This document shows, piece by piece, positions 16,989-26,073 of a stretch of DNA of 64,000 bases. This DNA comes from Leptospira biflexa serovar Patoc strain 'Patoc 1 (Paris)' (lineage in GTDB: Bacteria; Spirochaetota; Leptospiria; Leptospirales; Leptospiraceae). Each line of letters begins with the position of its first letter. Position 1 is the first letter of the stretch. Under the pieces are notes generated by a model, which saw only the letters and a program-made list of their open reading frames with translations, did not search any database and was not told where the DNA came from. The stretch covers positions 1,381,501-1,445,500 of the forward strand of contig NC_010602.1 of the NCBI RefSeq assembly GCF_000017685.1, written 5' to 3'. Position numbers and translations under genes: made by a program.

Positions 16989-17951
16989 ATGGTTGGTTAT
17001 CAGTCTGTCATTCGCCCCCCCTTTGTGGGAAAAACGGTGATTGAATATCTTACAGGAAAATTTCCTTACCATAGTCTCGAGGAATGGACCTTTCTCGTCG
17101 AAGAAGGACGAATCACTGTCTCAGGGAATTTGGCCTCGATGCACAAACCCTTACTTGATGGCGAAGTTATCGAATACAACCCCATTCCTGGTAGGATCAA
17201 AGAACCAGAAGTGGATACAAACTATTCCATTTTAAAGGAAACAGAAGATTTTCTTTTTGTTGAGAAACCGGGAAACCTCCCCATGCACCCAGCGGGGAGA
17301 TACAGAACCAAAACCCTTCTTAGTTTTTTGGAAACCAAATATCCGAAAATCATTCCAGTCCACAGGCTCGACCGCGAAACTTCAGGTATCGTGATCTTTG
17401 CCAAATCAGAAGAGAGTCGGAAATGGCTGCAAAAAAAATTTGAAACGAGGGTAGTTTACAAAGAATACTTTGCCATCGTTTTAGGAAAATTCACAAAAGA
17501 ACAAAAGTTAGATGGATTTATCGGTAGAGACATCCATTCTGTGATCAGAAAAAAAATGATTTTTTCTCCAGTTGAATTTCCAGATTCTAAATCTTGCGCC
17601 ACTCATTTTGTCCCTATTCTTTACAATGAAGACAAAAAAATCAGCCTAGTGCTTGTGAAACCAATCACGGGAAGGATTCACCAAATACGTGCTAGTTTGT
17701 TATATTTGGGATTCCCAATTATTGGAGATAAAATGTATGGACTTCGTGAATCGATTTTTTTAGATTTTGTGAATTTTGGTATGACAGACTCTTTAAAAGA
17801 AGAGTTGGGATTTGAAAGACAGTTGTTACATGCATATAGCATTCGTTATTTGGATGATCGGGGGATTGAAAACCAAATGGTTCACATCCATTCAAAGTCA
17901 TTTGATGAAATGGATCTTTACTTCCCGAATTGGAAAAACTATGTCCCATAG
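16989..17951 (+). CDS. RluA-family pseudouridine synthase
   Basis: A 320-residue RNA-modifying enzyme. An N-terminal S4-like part (residues 1-75; FLVEEGRITVSGNLA, LLDGEVIEY) precedes the catalytic domain with VEKPGNLPMHPAG and the active-site HRLDRETSGIVIFAKS, in which the Asp attacks the target uridine. Later strings are YKEYFAIVLG, KPITGRIHQIRASLLYLGFPIIGDKMYG, standard for RluA/RluC/RluD. The target (23S rRNA or tRNA) cannot be assigned from sequence alone. It begins on the base after the PilZ-like gene stop, so it is in the same transcript. A 76-bp gap follows. Confidence 0.92.
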   Translation: MVGYQSVIRPPFVGKTVIEYLTGKFPYHSLEEWTFLVEEGRITVSGNLASMHKPLLDGEVIEYNPIPGRIKEPEVDTNYSILKETEDFLFVEKPGNLPMHPAGRYRTKTLLSFLETKYPKIIPVHRLDRETSGIVIFAKSEESRKWLQKKFETRVVYKEYFAIVLGKFTKEQKLDGFIGRDIHSVIRKKMIFSPVEFPDSKSCATHFVPILYNEDKKISLVLVKPITGRIHQIRASLLYLGFPIIGDKMYGLRESIFLDFVNFGMTDSLKEELGFERQLLHAYSIRYLDDRGIENQMVHIHSKSFDEMDLYFPNWKNYVP

Positions 17952-18027
17952 ATTTTAATAAAAATCCAATGTAAGAATCACCTTTCCTCCGATCTTTTAA
18001 GAAAGAAAGAGGAGGCTTTTGCAAAGG

Positions 18028-19185
18028 ATGGCAGGAGCAGGCAGATTACTTAAGGATTCGGATAAGATCGTATTTGGAGAATTTTGGACGGCGAAACAAA
18101 GACAAGGCCACCCAATCCATCATACCGTTAGTTATAGAGCATCATTCAAACCAGAACTTCCTTCTTTTTTTATGAAGGAATTTTTAAAAAAGAAAAATCG
18201 TGTCGTATATGATCCGTTTGGTGGCCGTGGTACAACTGCGATCCAAGCAAATATTGAAGGTCATGCAGCGATTCACAATGACATCCATCCTCTATCTATT
18301 TTTTTGGCGAGTGCGAGGCAATATGTTCCCAAACTCGTTGATTTAGAGAAAAAATTAAATTCACTTGATTTGGATAAGGAAGTGGAAGAGGACCCTTTTG
18401 ATATATACTTATATCCTTTTTTCCATCCAAGGACTTTGAAGGAGATAAAAAATCTAAAAAAATATATGGTTATGGATGATTCTGTGGAGATGAAATTCAT
18501 TTCCCTTATCGCCTTGTCTAGGTTACATGGCCATAGCACTGGATTTTTTTCTGTTTATACCTTTCCTCAAGTTTCTATCCCATCGGAAGCACAGGCTAAG
18601 AATAATGCCAAAAAAGGGATAACGCCTGAGTATCGGCCAATCAAACCTCGAATCTTCCAAAAGATGAAACGTGATTTGGCTTTGCCCATCCCACCGTTCT
18701 ACCATGAATTTTCTAAGAACAATATTTATTCTTTGAATTCTGCTAATTCCGTTCCAAACGTAGATTCGGAGTCTGTGGATCTCATTGTGACATCTCCTCC
18801 ATTTTTGGATAAGGTGGATTACGAAGGTGATAATTGGCTTCGCCATTGGTTTTTGGACATTCAAAAATCCAAAGACCGTAAACTCAGTATCTTTAGTAAC
18901 ATCAATGATTGGAATGAATTCATTCGATCCACTCTGAAGGAATCCGCGCGTGTTTTAAAAAAAGGTGCGTACATGGTAATGGAAGTGGGGGAAGTGAAAA
19001 AAGGAAATTCCATCCTGTATTTGGATGAAGACGTGGTTCGTATGGCAGAAGGAACTGGTCTCGTATGGAATAAAACCTATGTCCATACCCAAAGTTTCAC
19101 GAAACTTTCTAATTGTTGGCAGGTTTCCAATAATGAAAAAGGGACAAATTCGAATCGATGTGTGGTTCTTCGAAAGGTAAACTAA
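18028..19185 (+). CDS. orphan DNA adenine/cytosine-N4 methylase-like protein
   Basis: A 385-residue SAM-dependent methylase. The SAM-binding motif DPFGGRGTTAIQAN is near residue 60 and the catalytic-type motif TSPPFLDKVDY is near residue 255, with VLKKGAYMVMEVGEV after it. Many bacterial N4/N6 enzymes have the catalytic motif first, so the order here is reversed. A GAGGAGG sequence lies 12 bp before the ATG and 3 bp before an in-frame TTG (18019), leaving the start uncertain by three codons. No restriction endonuclease or specificity gene is nearby, so an orphan regulatory or repair methylase is the likelier role. RNA methylation cannot be excluded. The next gene starts 11 bp later. Confidence 0.75.
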   Translation: MAGAGRLLKDSDKIVFGEFWTAKQRQGHPIHHTVSYRASFKPELPSFFMKEFLKKKNRVVYDPFGGRGTTAIQANIEGHAAIHNDIHPLSIFLASARQYVPKLVDLEKKLNSLDLDKEVEEDPFDIYLYPFFHPRTLKEIKNLKKYMVMDDSVEMKFISLIALSRLHGHSTGFFSVYTFPQVSIPSEAQAKNNAKKGITPEYRPIKPRIFQKMKRDLALPIPPFYHEFSKNNIYSLNSANSVPNVDSESVDLIVTSPPFLDKVDYEGDNWLRHWFLDIQKSKDRKLSIFSNINDWNEFIRSTLKESARVLKKGAYMVMEVGEVKKGNSILYLDEDVVRMAEGTGLVWNKTYVHTQSFTKLSNCWQVSNNEKGTNSNRCVVLRKVN

Positions 19186-19196
19186 GTCTAAACCAT

Positions 19197-19625
19197 ATGA
19201 GACTATTTTTCATTTTATTTCTTTTTTCTGCCGTGCTTGGTTTTGGGTTTTTCAGTTGTAATGAATCGAAGGAAATCCAAGCCGAAGAATCGTTTCCCAC
19301 TCATCCGATTGAAGTGAACATCAAAGAGAAAGGTGCGGGAAAGTATGAAATGGAATTGTATTTACCAAAAGACTTTGGATTCCAAATAGAGGCACCACAT
19401 CGGATTTTTTTGTCTGGCTCAGAGGGACTGAAGGTGACAAGTGCGGAATTGAAACTAACGGGTCCTACGCACCCCAAAAAACCAGAATACTTTGAATATG
19501 TAAAACCCTTAACCTTTCAAGTGGAAGGGAAGGGTAAATTACAAATGGAAGGAAAACTATTTTACTGTAACTTCCTAAAGAATATTTGTATTCCAGCAAA
19601 AGTCACCAAAACGTTTACGATTTAA
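19197..19625 (+). CDS. lipoprotein with DsbD-alpha-like domain
   Basis: A 142-residue exported protein starting at ATG 19197 (MRLFFILFLFSAVLGFGFFSC, lipid-anchor Cys at residue 21). The mature part is beta-rich and ends with LFYCNFLKNICIPAKVTKTF, in which two cysteines (C-x6-C) sit where the N-terminal alpha domain of DsbD has its redox pair. That domain passes electrons to periplasmic partners in disulphide isomerisation and cytochrome c maturation. There is no membrane DsbD beta domain or thioredoxin domain attached or adjacent. The role is inferred from the motif and general beta pattern only. It closes the run that begins at 10.1 kb. Confidence 0.6.
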   Translation: MRLFFILFLFSAVLGFGFFSCNESKEIQAEESFPTHPIEVNIKEKGAGKYEMELYLPKDFGFQIEAPHRIFLSGSEGLKVTSAELKLTGPTHPKKPEYFEYVKPLTFQVEGKGKLQMEGKLFYCNFLKNICIPAKVTKTFTI

Positions 19626-19629
19626 GAAA

Positions 19630-20076
19630 CTACTCTAGGTCTTTTGTCACAAGGCGTTTCAAGTTGGGTCTTTGGATTTGGTAGAGAAAAAAATACCGTC
19701 CACCAACAGAAACGTTTTTGTTCAGAATTTTTCCTTCTTTTGAAATCTCTCTCAGTTCTTTTTTCCCTTTATCAGATAAATTAGGGATTGTATATGTTTT
19801 CAATAGATTGAGGGATTTTTGTTCTGCAATGGACTTTGCTTCTTCTTCCCTTTCCTTTTCCGTAGGTAACACACTCGACACGGCAACTTGGAATAAACTT
19901 TCCGAAATGAATCCTTCTTTGGCCTTTGTGAATTCAATCACAAGTTCTGTTTCTTCTGGTTTGGTTTCGATCGTTTCTTTCACCTCTTTGGTTTCTTTTG
20001 TTTCCTTAGATTTACATTGGAATACAAGAAGCGAAAGTGAGAGTGATAAGATTGCAATGGTTAGGTGTTTTGTCAT
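19630..20076 (-). CDS. small lipoprotein, paralogue of the next gene
   Basis: A 148-residue protein with a signal peptide and relaxed lipobox LLVFQC, followed by a Lys/Glu/Thr repeat stretch (KETKETKEVKETIETK). The mature domain contains EGFISESLFQVAVSS, EEEAKSIAEQKSLNLLKTY and YFFLYQIQRPNLKRL. These three blocks recur in the same order in the upstream gene (EGFISREFFQIKVEI, CKKRAFVEREMFALPHLL, FLFRNIQPKLMERV), so the two are tandem duplicates. The family and function are not recognised. It begins one base after the upstream gene stops, so the two are cotranscribed, and it is convergent with the DsbD-like gene 4 bp away. Confidence 0.6.
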   Translation of the reverse strand: MTKHLTIAILSLSLSLLVFQCKSKETKETKEVKETIETKPEETELVIEFTKAKEGFISESLFQVAVSSVLPTEKEREEEAKSIAEQKSLNLLKTYTIPNLSDKGKKELREISKEGKILNKNVSVGGRYFFLYQIQRPNLKRLVTKDLE

Positions 20077-20751
20077 CTATGGTTTCCTAGGCTCCGAAAT
20101 TGGTGTTTTTTCCACACGTTCCATTAATTTAGGTTGGATATTCCGAAATAGGAAAGCACATTTTGTTGGATCAGAGTAATCTTCTTTGTACAAAACCAAA
20201 CCTTCAAAAAACCAAGCAAAATTGTGGAGATTTTCATGACCCTTCTCTTTTTGGGGATTCCCCCTAACTTCGTCTAGGTTCTGTTTTGGCTTGGGCAAGG
20301 CATTAGGGTCATTCGTTGTTTGATTTGTGCTCATTCCAAGTGGAGATTGTGAGGATGTGCTTTGTGTTGTGGTTGTTCCCATACCTGTCGTTGCAGGAAA
20401 CTGAGGAGCATTGTTGACAAGCCTTGTTTGTCTGTCTTTGCCTTCTAGGGAAAGTGAATAGGAATCGATCCCTTCACCAAACCTGTGCTTTTGTCTTTGG
20501 ATCTTGAGGAGGTGGGGAAGGGCAAACATTTCCCTTTCCACAAAAGCTCTTTTTTTACAATCTTCCCTTCTTTCTCGTCCAGAAATCTCACGATAGGTGA
20601 CGGGGATTTCGACTTTGATTTGGAAGAACTCTCTGGAAATGAATCCTTCGTCTGTTTCGTTTTGTAAGGCGCGTTCCACATAATTTGGGTCTGCAATGGT
20701 GAAGAAGCGGCAGGAAGAAAAGAGAGTTAAAATTAGAAGTTTACGAACCAT
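20077..20751 (-). CDS. lipoprotein, paralogue of the adjacent gene
   Basis: A 224-residue protein; I use the ATG at 20751 because MVRKLLILTLFSSC gives a clean lipoprotein signal, although an in-frame TTG lies four codons upstream. The N-terminal block EGFISREFFQIKVEI and C-terminal FLFRNIQPKLMERV match the neighbouring 148-aa lipoprotein. Between them is a Thr/Ser/Gln/Asn-rich insertion (about residues 115-165) that the neighbour lacks. Function is unknown. It is divergent from the M16 peptidase gene, with only 21 bp between the two starts, so promoters must lie inside coding sequence or be shared. Confidence 0.6.
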   Translation of the reverse strand: MVRKLLILTLFSSCRFFTIADPNYVERALQNETDEGFISREFFQIKVEIPVTYREISGRERREDCKKRAFVEREMFALPHLLKIQRQKHRFGEGIDSYSLSLEGKDRQTRLVNNAPQFPATTGMGTTTTQSTSSQSPLGMSTNQTTNDPNALPKPKQNLDEVRGNPQKEKGHENLHNFAWFFEGLVLYKEDYSDPTKCAFLFRNIQPKLMERVEKTPISEPRKP

Positions 20752-20772
20752 TTCCAACTTCAAGACTAGTAG

Positions 20773-22317
20773 ATGATGTCGAAATTACGAATCTTTTTCC
20801 TTTGTTTCTTCCTACAATTTTTACCACTATTTTCAGAAGATGCTTTTTTTGGGACCTCTGAGTCCCAATTTCGCGAAAAAATCAAAACCATCCAATTGGA
20901 AAATGGTCTGAAAGTTGTGATGATGAAACGGGGTACCTCACCCACAGTCGCACTCTATATCAAATTTTTGGTGGGTGCTGTGGATGAAACTCCCGAAGAA
21001 GCAGGCACGGCCCACCTCTTAGAGCATATGTTATTTAAAGGAACCCAATCAGTGGGAACTTTAGATTACAAAAAAGAAGAAAAATACCAAAAACAAATCG
21101 AAGTTTGGGGAACGGAACTTGATGATTTGAAATTACAACGTAGGGATTTGATCACTCGAGGGGAGAACGTTCCGAAAACCTTAGAGGAAAAGATTGAAAC
21201 CTTAAACCGTAGGTTATTGAATTTAATCCAATTACAAGATGAGTTCATTGTAAAAAACGAAGATTCTTATATTTATGAACAAAATGGTGAAATGGGATTT
21301 AATGCCTATACATCCCAAGATGTCACCAATTACCAAATCCAACTTCCTAATAACCGAATGGAAATCTGGGCAAAAATTGAATCAGATCGTTTGAAACATC
21401 CCATTTTACGTGAGTATTACACCGAACGAGATGTGGTCATCGAAGAACGAAGGATGAGAACCGATGACGTAGGTGGGGCAGTGTTACGCGAAAAGTTTTT
21501 TTCCTTAGCCTTTGAAAGCCACCCATATAGAAAACCTATCATCGGTTATTCGGCAGAAATTCCGTATTTGAAAATTGAAGAAACAAAGGCATTTTTTGAA
21601 AAACATTATACACCCAATCGTATGGTAATTTCCATTGTTGGGCAATTTGATATGGTAGAAACAGAGAGTATCGTTCGTAAGTATTTTTCTGATTTAAAAC
21701 CTGGAAAGCCGAGACCATCCTATAAAATTGAAGAAAAATCATTTCCTGGTGAAAAACGTTTCAAAGTCCTCCATCCATCCGCAAGTCAAATGATGATGGG
21801 ATGGATCAAACCTCCCTACCCACACAAAGATAATTCTAGTTTTGATGTATTGTCTAGCATTCTAACTTCAGGAACAGGTTCTAGGCTTTATAAACGTTTG
21901 GTTTTGGAAGAAAAATTGGTTTTAAACATTGGGGCTGCCAATGGTTATCCTGGGGAACGATACAAAAATGCATTTGTATTTTTTATTAGTCCCAACGAAG
22001 GTGTGGATCCTAAAAAAATTGAAGCCATCATTTGGGAAGAGCTCAATCGCATCAAAGAACAAGGGATACCTAATGAAGAATTGGAAAAAATCAAAAATCA
22101 AATGGTTTCTGATTTTATGAAAACTTTGGATCAAAATGGAGCCATTGCTGATTTACTCAGTTACTATCAATTGTTATACGGAGATTGGGCAGGGCTTTTC
22201 CAACAATACCAAACGATTATGAATACCTCAAGTAGTGATATTCAGGCATTAATTCCAAAATACCTCACGAAAGATTTGGTGATAGTCGGTGTCCTCGAAG
22301 ACGGAAGGAAAAAATAA
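20773..22317 (+). CDS. M16 family zinc peptidase (catalytic subunit)
   Basis: A 514-residue exported peptidase with a signal peptide (FFLCFFLQFLPLFSEDA). The inverted zinc motif HLLEH is at residues 81-85 (H81, E84, H85), and the distal ligand region is NAYTSQDVTNYQ after a helical insertion of about 65 residues rich in Lys, Glu and Leu. The C-terminal half has SILTSGTGSRLYKRLV, typical of the second M16 domain. Such enzymes degrade peptides inside a clam-shell formed with a partner. The next gene, 2 bp downstream, encodes an M16 homologue without the zinc motif, fitting the active/inactive pair seen in processing peptidases. Confidence 0.92.
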   Translation: MMSKLRIFFLCFFLQFLPLFSEDAFFGTSESQFREKIKTIQLENGLKVVMMKRGTSPTVALYIKFLVGAVDETPEEAGTAHLLEHMLFKGTQSVGTLDYKKEEKYQKQIEVWGTELDDLKLQRRDLITRGENVPKTLEEKIETLNRRLLNLIQLQDEFIVKNEDSYIYEQNGEMGFNAYTSQDVTNYQIQLPNNRMEIWAKIESDRLKHPILREYYTERDVVIEERRMRTDDVGGAVLREKFFSLAFESHPYRKPIIGYSAEIPYLKIEETKAFFEKHYTPNRMVISIVGQFDMVETESIVRKYFSDLKPGKPRPSYKIEEKSFPGEKRFKVLHPSASQMMMGWIKPPYPHKDNSSFDVLSSILTSGTGSRLYKRLVLEEKLVLNIGAANGYPGERYKNAFVFFISPNEGVDPKKIEAIIWEELNRIKEQGIPNEELEKIKNQMVSDFMKTLDQNGAIADLLSYYQLLYGDWAGLFQQYQTIMNTSSSDIQALIPKYLTKDLVIVGVLEDGRKK

Positions 22318-22319
22318 AC

Positions 22320-23717
22320 ATGAAACGGATTCTATTATTACTGTTACTTTGTGTAAGTCCGATGTTTGCTCGTGAGATGGGTGAATTCGTAAAAGACATC
22401 CAATTCAAACCATTGGAATTTGAAGTGCCGAGTATCACTTCGATGACAAATGCGAGTGGGGTGGAAATATTCTCTTTAAAAAATGCAGAGTTCCCTATTG
22501 TTTATGCAGATATTCTCATTTATCATGGTAAAAAGAATTTGGGAAAACGCCCAACAGAAATTGGTCGTTTGCTTGAAGATAGTTGGGAACTTTCTGGATC
22601 CACTTCCTATCCGAAGGAAAAGTTTTTGGAAACCTTGGAATTTTACGGTGCTTCGTTTTCAGTTTCTGTTGATTATGAAAAAACAGTTTTTACGATCGCA
22701 TACTTAAAAAAAACGGAATCCGTTGTTTTGCCTATCATCCAATCATTTTTTGAAGCTCCCAACTTAGATGAAGGTCTCATCTCCATAACCAGGGGAAAAC
22801 TCGCTGAAGAGATCAATCGTCGTAGTGATAATGTAACTTCCCTTGCCAAAAGGAAAATCAAAGAAGCCATGTTCCAAGGTACCATTGCCGGCACATCCAT
22901 GAAAAAATCAAATTTGGATGTCATTCAAAAAGAAGACCTTCTCAGATTCCAAAAAGAAATTCTTTCTGCATCCAAACGGCGTCTACTCATCACAGGGGAT
23001 TTTGATCTCAAAGCTTGGGAAACCTTTTTTCCAACACTAACCAAAAACGAATCCTTCGAAGCAGAAATAATCACACCATCCTTATTGAGTGCCAATGTTT
23101 CGAAAGAAAACAAATGGATCCGACTTGTGACCAAAGATGTCACACAATCTTATATCTCCCTTTCTGGTGTGTTGCCGGAACACAATCATCCGGATTTTTA
23201 TGCCATCCAAGTTTTGAATTATATCATCGGTGGTGGAGGATTTAACTCATATTATATGAGAGAAATTCGAAACAATCGAGGTTTAGCCTATACAGCGGGA
23301 AGTTTCACTGAATTTCAGGAAACTTATGGCACCGTCCAATTTTACGCCATGACCAAAACGGAGTCGGCTAAAGAAGTTTTGGATTTGATGAAGGAACTCA
23401 TCCAACCCAAACTCATCAATTCCTTAACGGAGGAAGAGTTGGTCCGAGCCAAAACTGCCATCATCAATACCTTTGTATTCCAGTTTGAAGATGATAAACG
23501 GACACTTGCCAGTGAAGTGAGAAGGCGTGATCACAAAATGCCTGAAGGTTATTTACAAAATTTTCGCCGTGAAATTGAAAAGGTGACATTGGCCGATTTG
23601 CAACGAGTCGGAAAACTCTATTTTCAATCGGATAAAATGATCACAACCATCGTTGGTCCAAAATCATTAGAAAGTTTTTGGAAAGGTTCTGTGAAACTCC
23701 TGCAACCGGAAGATTGA
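22320..23717 (+). CDS. M16 family protein without zinc motif (non-catalytic partner)
   Basis: A 465-residue exported protein (signal peptide ILLLLLLCVSPMFA). It has the M16 fold: GVEIFSLKNAEFPIVYADILI, a FEAPNLDEGLI-like strand, YIIGGGGFNSYYMREIRNNRGLAYTAGS, and a C-terminal LADLQRVGKLYF. Where active members have HxxEH this one reads LLEDSWELSG, so zinc binding is lost. It does keep the glycine loop and the R/Y pair used to clamp the substrate's C-terminus. The catalytic gene is 2 bp upstream, and the RNase Z-like gene starts inside its stop codon (TGATG). Confidence 0.9.
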   Translation: MKRILLLLLLCVSPMFAREMGEFVKDIQFKPLEFEVPSITSMTNASGVEIFSLKNAEFPIVYADILIYHGKKNLGKRPTEIGRLLEDSWELSGSTSYPKEKFLETLEFYGASFSVSVDYEKTVFTIAYLKKTESVVLPIIQSFFEAPNLDEGLISITRGKLAEEINRRSDNVTSLAKRKIKEAMFQGTIAGTSMKKSNLDVIQKEDLLRFQKEILSASKRRLLITGDFDLKAWETFFPTLTKNESFEAEIITPSLLSANVSKENKWIRLVTKDVTQSYISLSGVLPEHNHPDFYAIQVLNYIIGGGGFNSYYMREIRNNRGLAYTAGSFTEFQETYGTVQFYAMTKTESAKEVLDLMKELIQPKLINSLTEEELVRAKTAIINTFVFQFEDDKRTLASEVRRRDHKMPEGYLQNFRREIEKVTLADLQRVGKLYFQSDKMITTIVGPKSLESFWKGSVKLLQPED

Positions 23718-24556
23718 TGTTAACAGCAAGTTTCGAATACAAAGGAACCAAATTTGAAGGGATATCAGAAGGGGGGATTCGTACATCCATCATCTGCCCT
23801 TCCCTTGATTTTATGTTTGATTTTGGATTCATCAATCCTGATAAAATTCACATTGGAAAAATCCTTCTTTCTCATGCACACCTAGACCATTCATGTGGGA
23901 TTCCATATTATGTGTCTCAACGGAGTTTACGAAAACTTCCCAAACCAAAAATTTATGTGCCAAAGGCACTCGAACCAAAACTCTCTCAAATCTTAAAACT
24001 TTATTCTGAAATTGAAGACTTTGATTATGACTGTGATCTGATTGGACTCGAATATGGGGAACGAGTCGAACTCAAACCAGGGTATTTTTTTAAACCTTTA
24101 CCAAGTTTTCACCGGGTACCTTCGCAAGGGTATACGGTTTATGAAACCAAACGGAAGTTAAAGAAAGAATTTTCTTCCATGAGTTCTGATGAAATTCGTA
24201 AATCAAAAGAAAATGGTTTGGATCCAACTGAAGAAGTTGCAGCTCCCTTTGTTTCCTTTTCAGGTGATTCCAAAATTGAATACATTCTGGAAAATGAAGA
24301 TGTCAGAAAGAGTAAAATTCTGTTTATGGAATGTACATATTATTGTGAGAAACGGGATGTGAGCCGCGCAAGGGAATGGGGCCATACCCATTTTGATGAA
24401 ATTATCGAACATGCTTCTTCCTTCGAAAACGAAGCCATTGTCCTCATCCATCCATCGAAACGCTACAGCTATCGAGAGTTAAACGATTTACTTCGAAAAA
24501 AAGTCCCTTCTGTTTTAAAAGATAGAATCTCTTTATTTTTACCACCAAAAACATGA
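23717..24556 (+). CDS. RNase Z-like metallo-beta-lactamase-fold hydrolase
   Basis: A 279-residue hydrolase starting at the ATG that overlaps the upstream stop by one base. The metal site is SHAHLDHSCGIPYY near residue 55, then FKPLPSFHRVPSQGYTV, SFSGDSKIEYI, FMECTYYCEKRD and HTHFDEIIEHA, the order found in tRNase Z-type enzymes. RNase Z trims tRNA 3' ends; at least the initiator tRNA in this window has no encoded CCA and would need such processing. Homologues with other roles (general MBL-fold phosphodiesterases) exist, and the exosite arm of true RNase Z is not obvious, so I leave the symbol blank. Confidence 0.75.
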   Translation: MLTASFEYKGTKFEGISEGGIRTSIICPSLDFMFDFGFINPDKIHIGKILLSHAHLDHSCGIPYYVSQRSLRKLPKPKIYVPKALEPKLSQILKLYSEIEDFDYDCDLIGLEYGERVELKPGYFFKPLPSFHRVPSQGYTVYETKRKLKKEFSSMSSDEIRKSKENGLDPTEEVAAPFVSFSGDSKIEYILENEDVRKSKILFMECTYYCEKRDVSRAREWGHTHFDEIIEHASSFENEAIVLIHPSKRYSYRELNDLLRKKVPSVLKDRISLFLPPKT

Positions 24557-25200
24557 AACCACGGCCTAGCATTTATATCGATGGGCTTGAGACATTCATC
24601 GATTCGGAACTTGTTTACAAACCGAATTCAGTTTTTTCTGAAATGGAAGGATATGCCAAAGAGAAAAATATTCCGATTGTGACAGCGGCCACTGGGGCTG
24701 TTTTATCCCACTTGGTATCCTTTTTGGTTCCGACATCCATTTTAGAATTAGGGACAGGGATCGGCTATTCCACACTTTGGATGGTGCAAGGTTCACGTTC
24801 TTCCAAGATCATCACTGTTGACCGGCACGAAGAGCAGGCGAAGTTATTGGACGAGTATGCAAATAAAATGGGACTCGAGGACCAAATGGATGTTACTCGG
24901 GTAACGGACTCCGTTTTGGAATATCTAAAAGATGAGAATTTGTGGAGAGAGGTTGATTTCTTTTTTGTGGATTGTGATAAAATTACCTACCCATCTATCT
25001 TTCGTACCCTTTGGCCAAAAGCCAAGAAGGGGGCATGTTTTGTATTTGATAATGTCCTTTGGCATGGCCGAGTTTTACATCCTGATCCGAAAAAACCTTC
25101 CGATATGGCGGTCATGGAACTTTGGAATGAGGTGAAATCCCAAGTTTTGGAGTATACCTTATTTCCTGTGGGCGATGGATTACTCTTTTTTCGGAAGTAG
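24553..25200 (+). CDS. SAM-dependent O-methyltransferase (caffeoyl-CoA type)
   Basis: A 215-residue class I methyltransferase overlapping the previous gene by four bases (ATGA). The SAM site is SILELGTGIGYSTLWM, followed by IITVDRHEEQAKL, the metal/substrate strand FFFVDCDKITYP and FVFDNVLWHGRVLHP. These match the metal-dependent catechol or caffeoyl-CoA O-methyltransferase family, in which Asp and Asn bind Mg2+. The native substrate is unknown. It is the last gene of the M16-MBL-methyltransferase unit; a 66-bp gap follows. Confidence 0.88.
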   Translation: MKPRPSIYIDGLETFIDSELVYKPNSVFSEMEGYAKEKNIPIVTAATGAVLSHLVSFLVPTSILELGTGIGYSTLWMVQGSRSSKIITVDRHEEQAKLLDEYANKMGLEDQMDVTRVTDSVLEYLKDENLWREVDFFFVDCDKITYPSIFRTLWPKAKKGACFVFDNVLWHGRVLHPDPKKPSDMAVMELWNEVKSQVLEYTLFPVGDGLLFFRK

Positions 25201-25266
25201 AAAAAATAGTAGTCAAACCTAGTTCTTTTGTTGTATTCTGCTCCTTGGTTTAAGGAGAAACGTTTC

Positions 25267-26019
25267 GTGTTAAAAAAAAGTCTTTTGATTCTTTCCATTT
25301 GTATGTTCTGTCTATCGATCACGGCACAAGAATCAGGTGCTCCTGAAAAAGGAAAGGAGTCCTTTGAAGAATTAGACAAATTGGACCAAGGTACCAATTT
25401 AGAACGCAAACAATACAAAAATATTTCCGAAAACAACAAAGACCGTGTCATCAATTCCATTAAACTTTTAACCATTGTGACAGCAAATTTCGGAGAGGAT
25501 GTCCCTGATTCAAAGTCCGCTTTGGAAAAAATCAAAAAAGATTACCAAATTGTCCTTCGTTACTACTACCGTCGGGCCTACATTGCTTCCGGGAAAGCAA
25601 TGGTCGCACTTGAAAAAGACATCACGACTCTCCTTGGTAAATTTGCAAAAAGTTACGATTCCAAAACACAAAACTTACTTGCTGAATGTGCGGATACGAT
25701 CACTGGGCAAGAACAAGCGCAACTTGTCGATACATCGACGGAAGGTGCAAAACCAGTTGTGCCTTACCGTGAGATTGCAGAAGCACAACAAAAATTACGC
25801 ATTGCTTATGGACAATTGGGTCTTGCCACTGACATGACAAGAGATGATCGTTTTTATGATGCCATTGTCCATTACCGCATCGCAAAAGATTATGGAATCA
25901 AAATCCTCACTGATTTCAAAGAACAGGAAGCCGATAAAAAAACGATCACGGATAAATACGCAAAAGATTTGGTGGATAACAAAAATCAAATCGCTGGCAC
26001 TAGCCAAAACACAAAATAA
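25267..26019 (+). CDS. exported helical protein, possibly FcpA-like
   Basis: I choose the GTG at 25267 (250 aa) because AAGGAG lies nine bases upstream and the N-terminus becomes a signal peptide (LLILSICMFCLSITAQ). The mature protein is all-helical in appearance: LDKLDQGTNLERKQYKNISENN, IKKDYQIVLRYYYRRAYIASGK, LRIAYGQLGLATDM and DAIVHYRIAKDYGIKILTDF. The last part resembles TPR-like helices. This layout reminds me of the leptospiral flagellar-coiling protein FcpA, which shapes the coiled periplasmic flagellum, but that is from memory and cannot be confirmed here. It is otherwise a leptospire-type protein of unknown function. Confidence 0.6.
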   Translation: MLKKSLLILSICMFCLSITAQESGAPEKGKESFEELDKLDQGTNLERKQYKNISENNKDRVINSIKLLTIVTANFGEDVPDSKSALEKIKKDYQIVLRYYYRRAYIASGKAMVALEKDITTLLGKFAKSYDSKTQNLLAECADTITGQEQAQLVDTSTEGAKPVVPYREIAEAQQKLRIAYGQLGLATDMTRDDRFYDAIVHYRIAKDYGIKILTDFKEQEADKKTITDKYAKDLVDNKNQIAGTSQNTK

Positions 26020-26073
26020 CTTTTCGAAACTTTTCTTTTCTCCGCTCGTATGAGAGCGGAGGATGGCAAAAGG

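Noticed and set aside
18028..19185. Restriction-modification system
   Set aside because: Only a methylase is present; flanking genes are a pseudouridine synthase and a DsbD-like lipoprotein.
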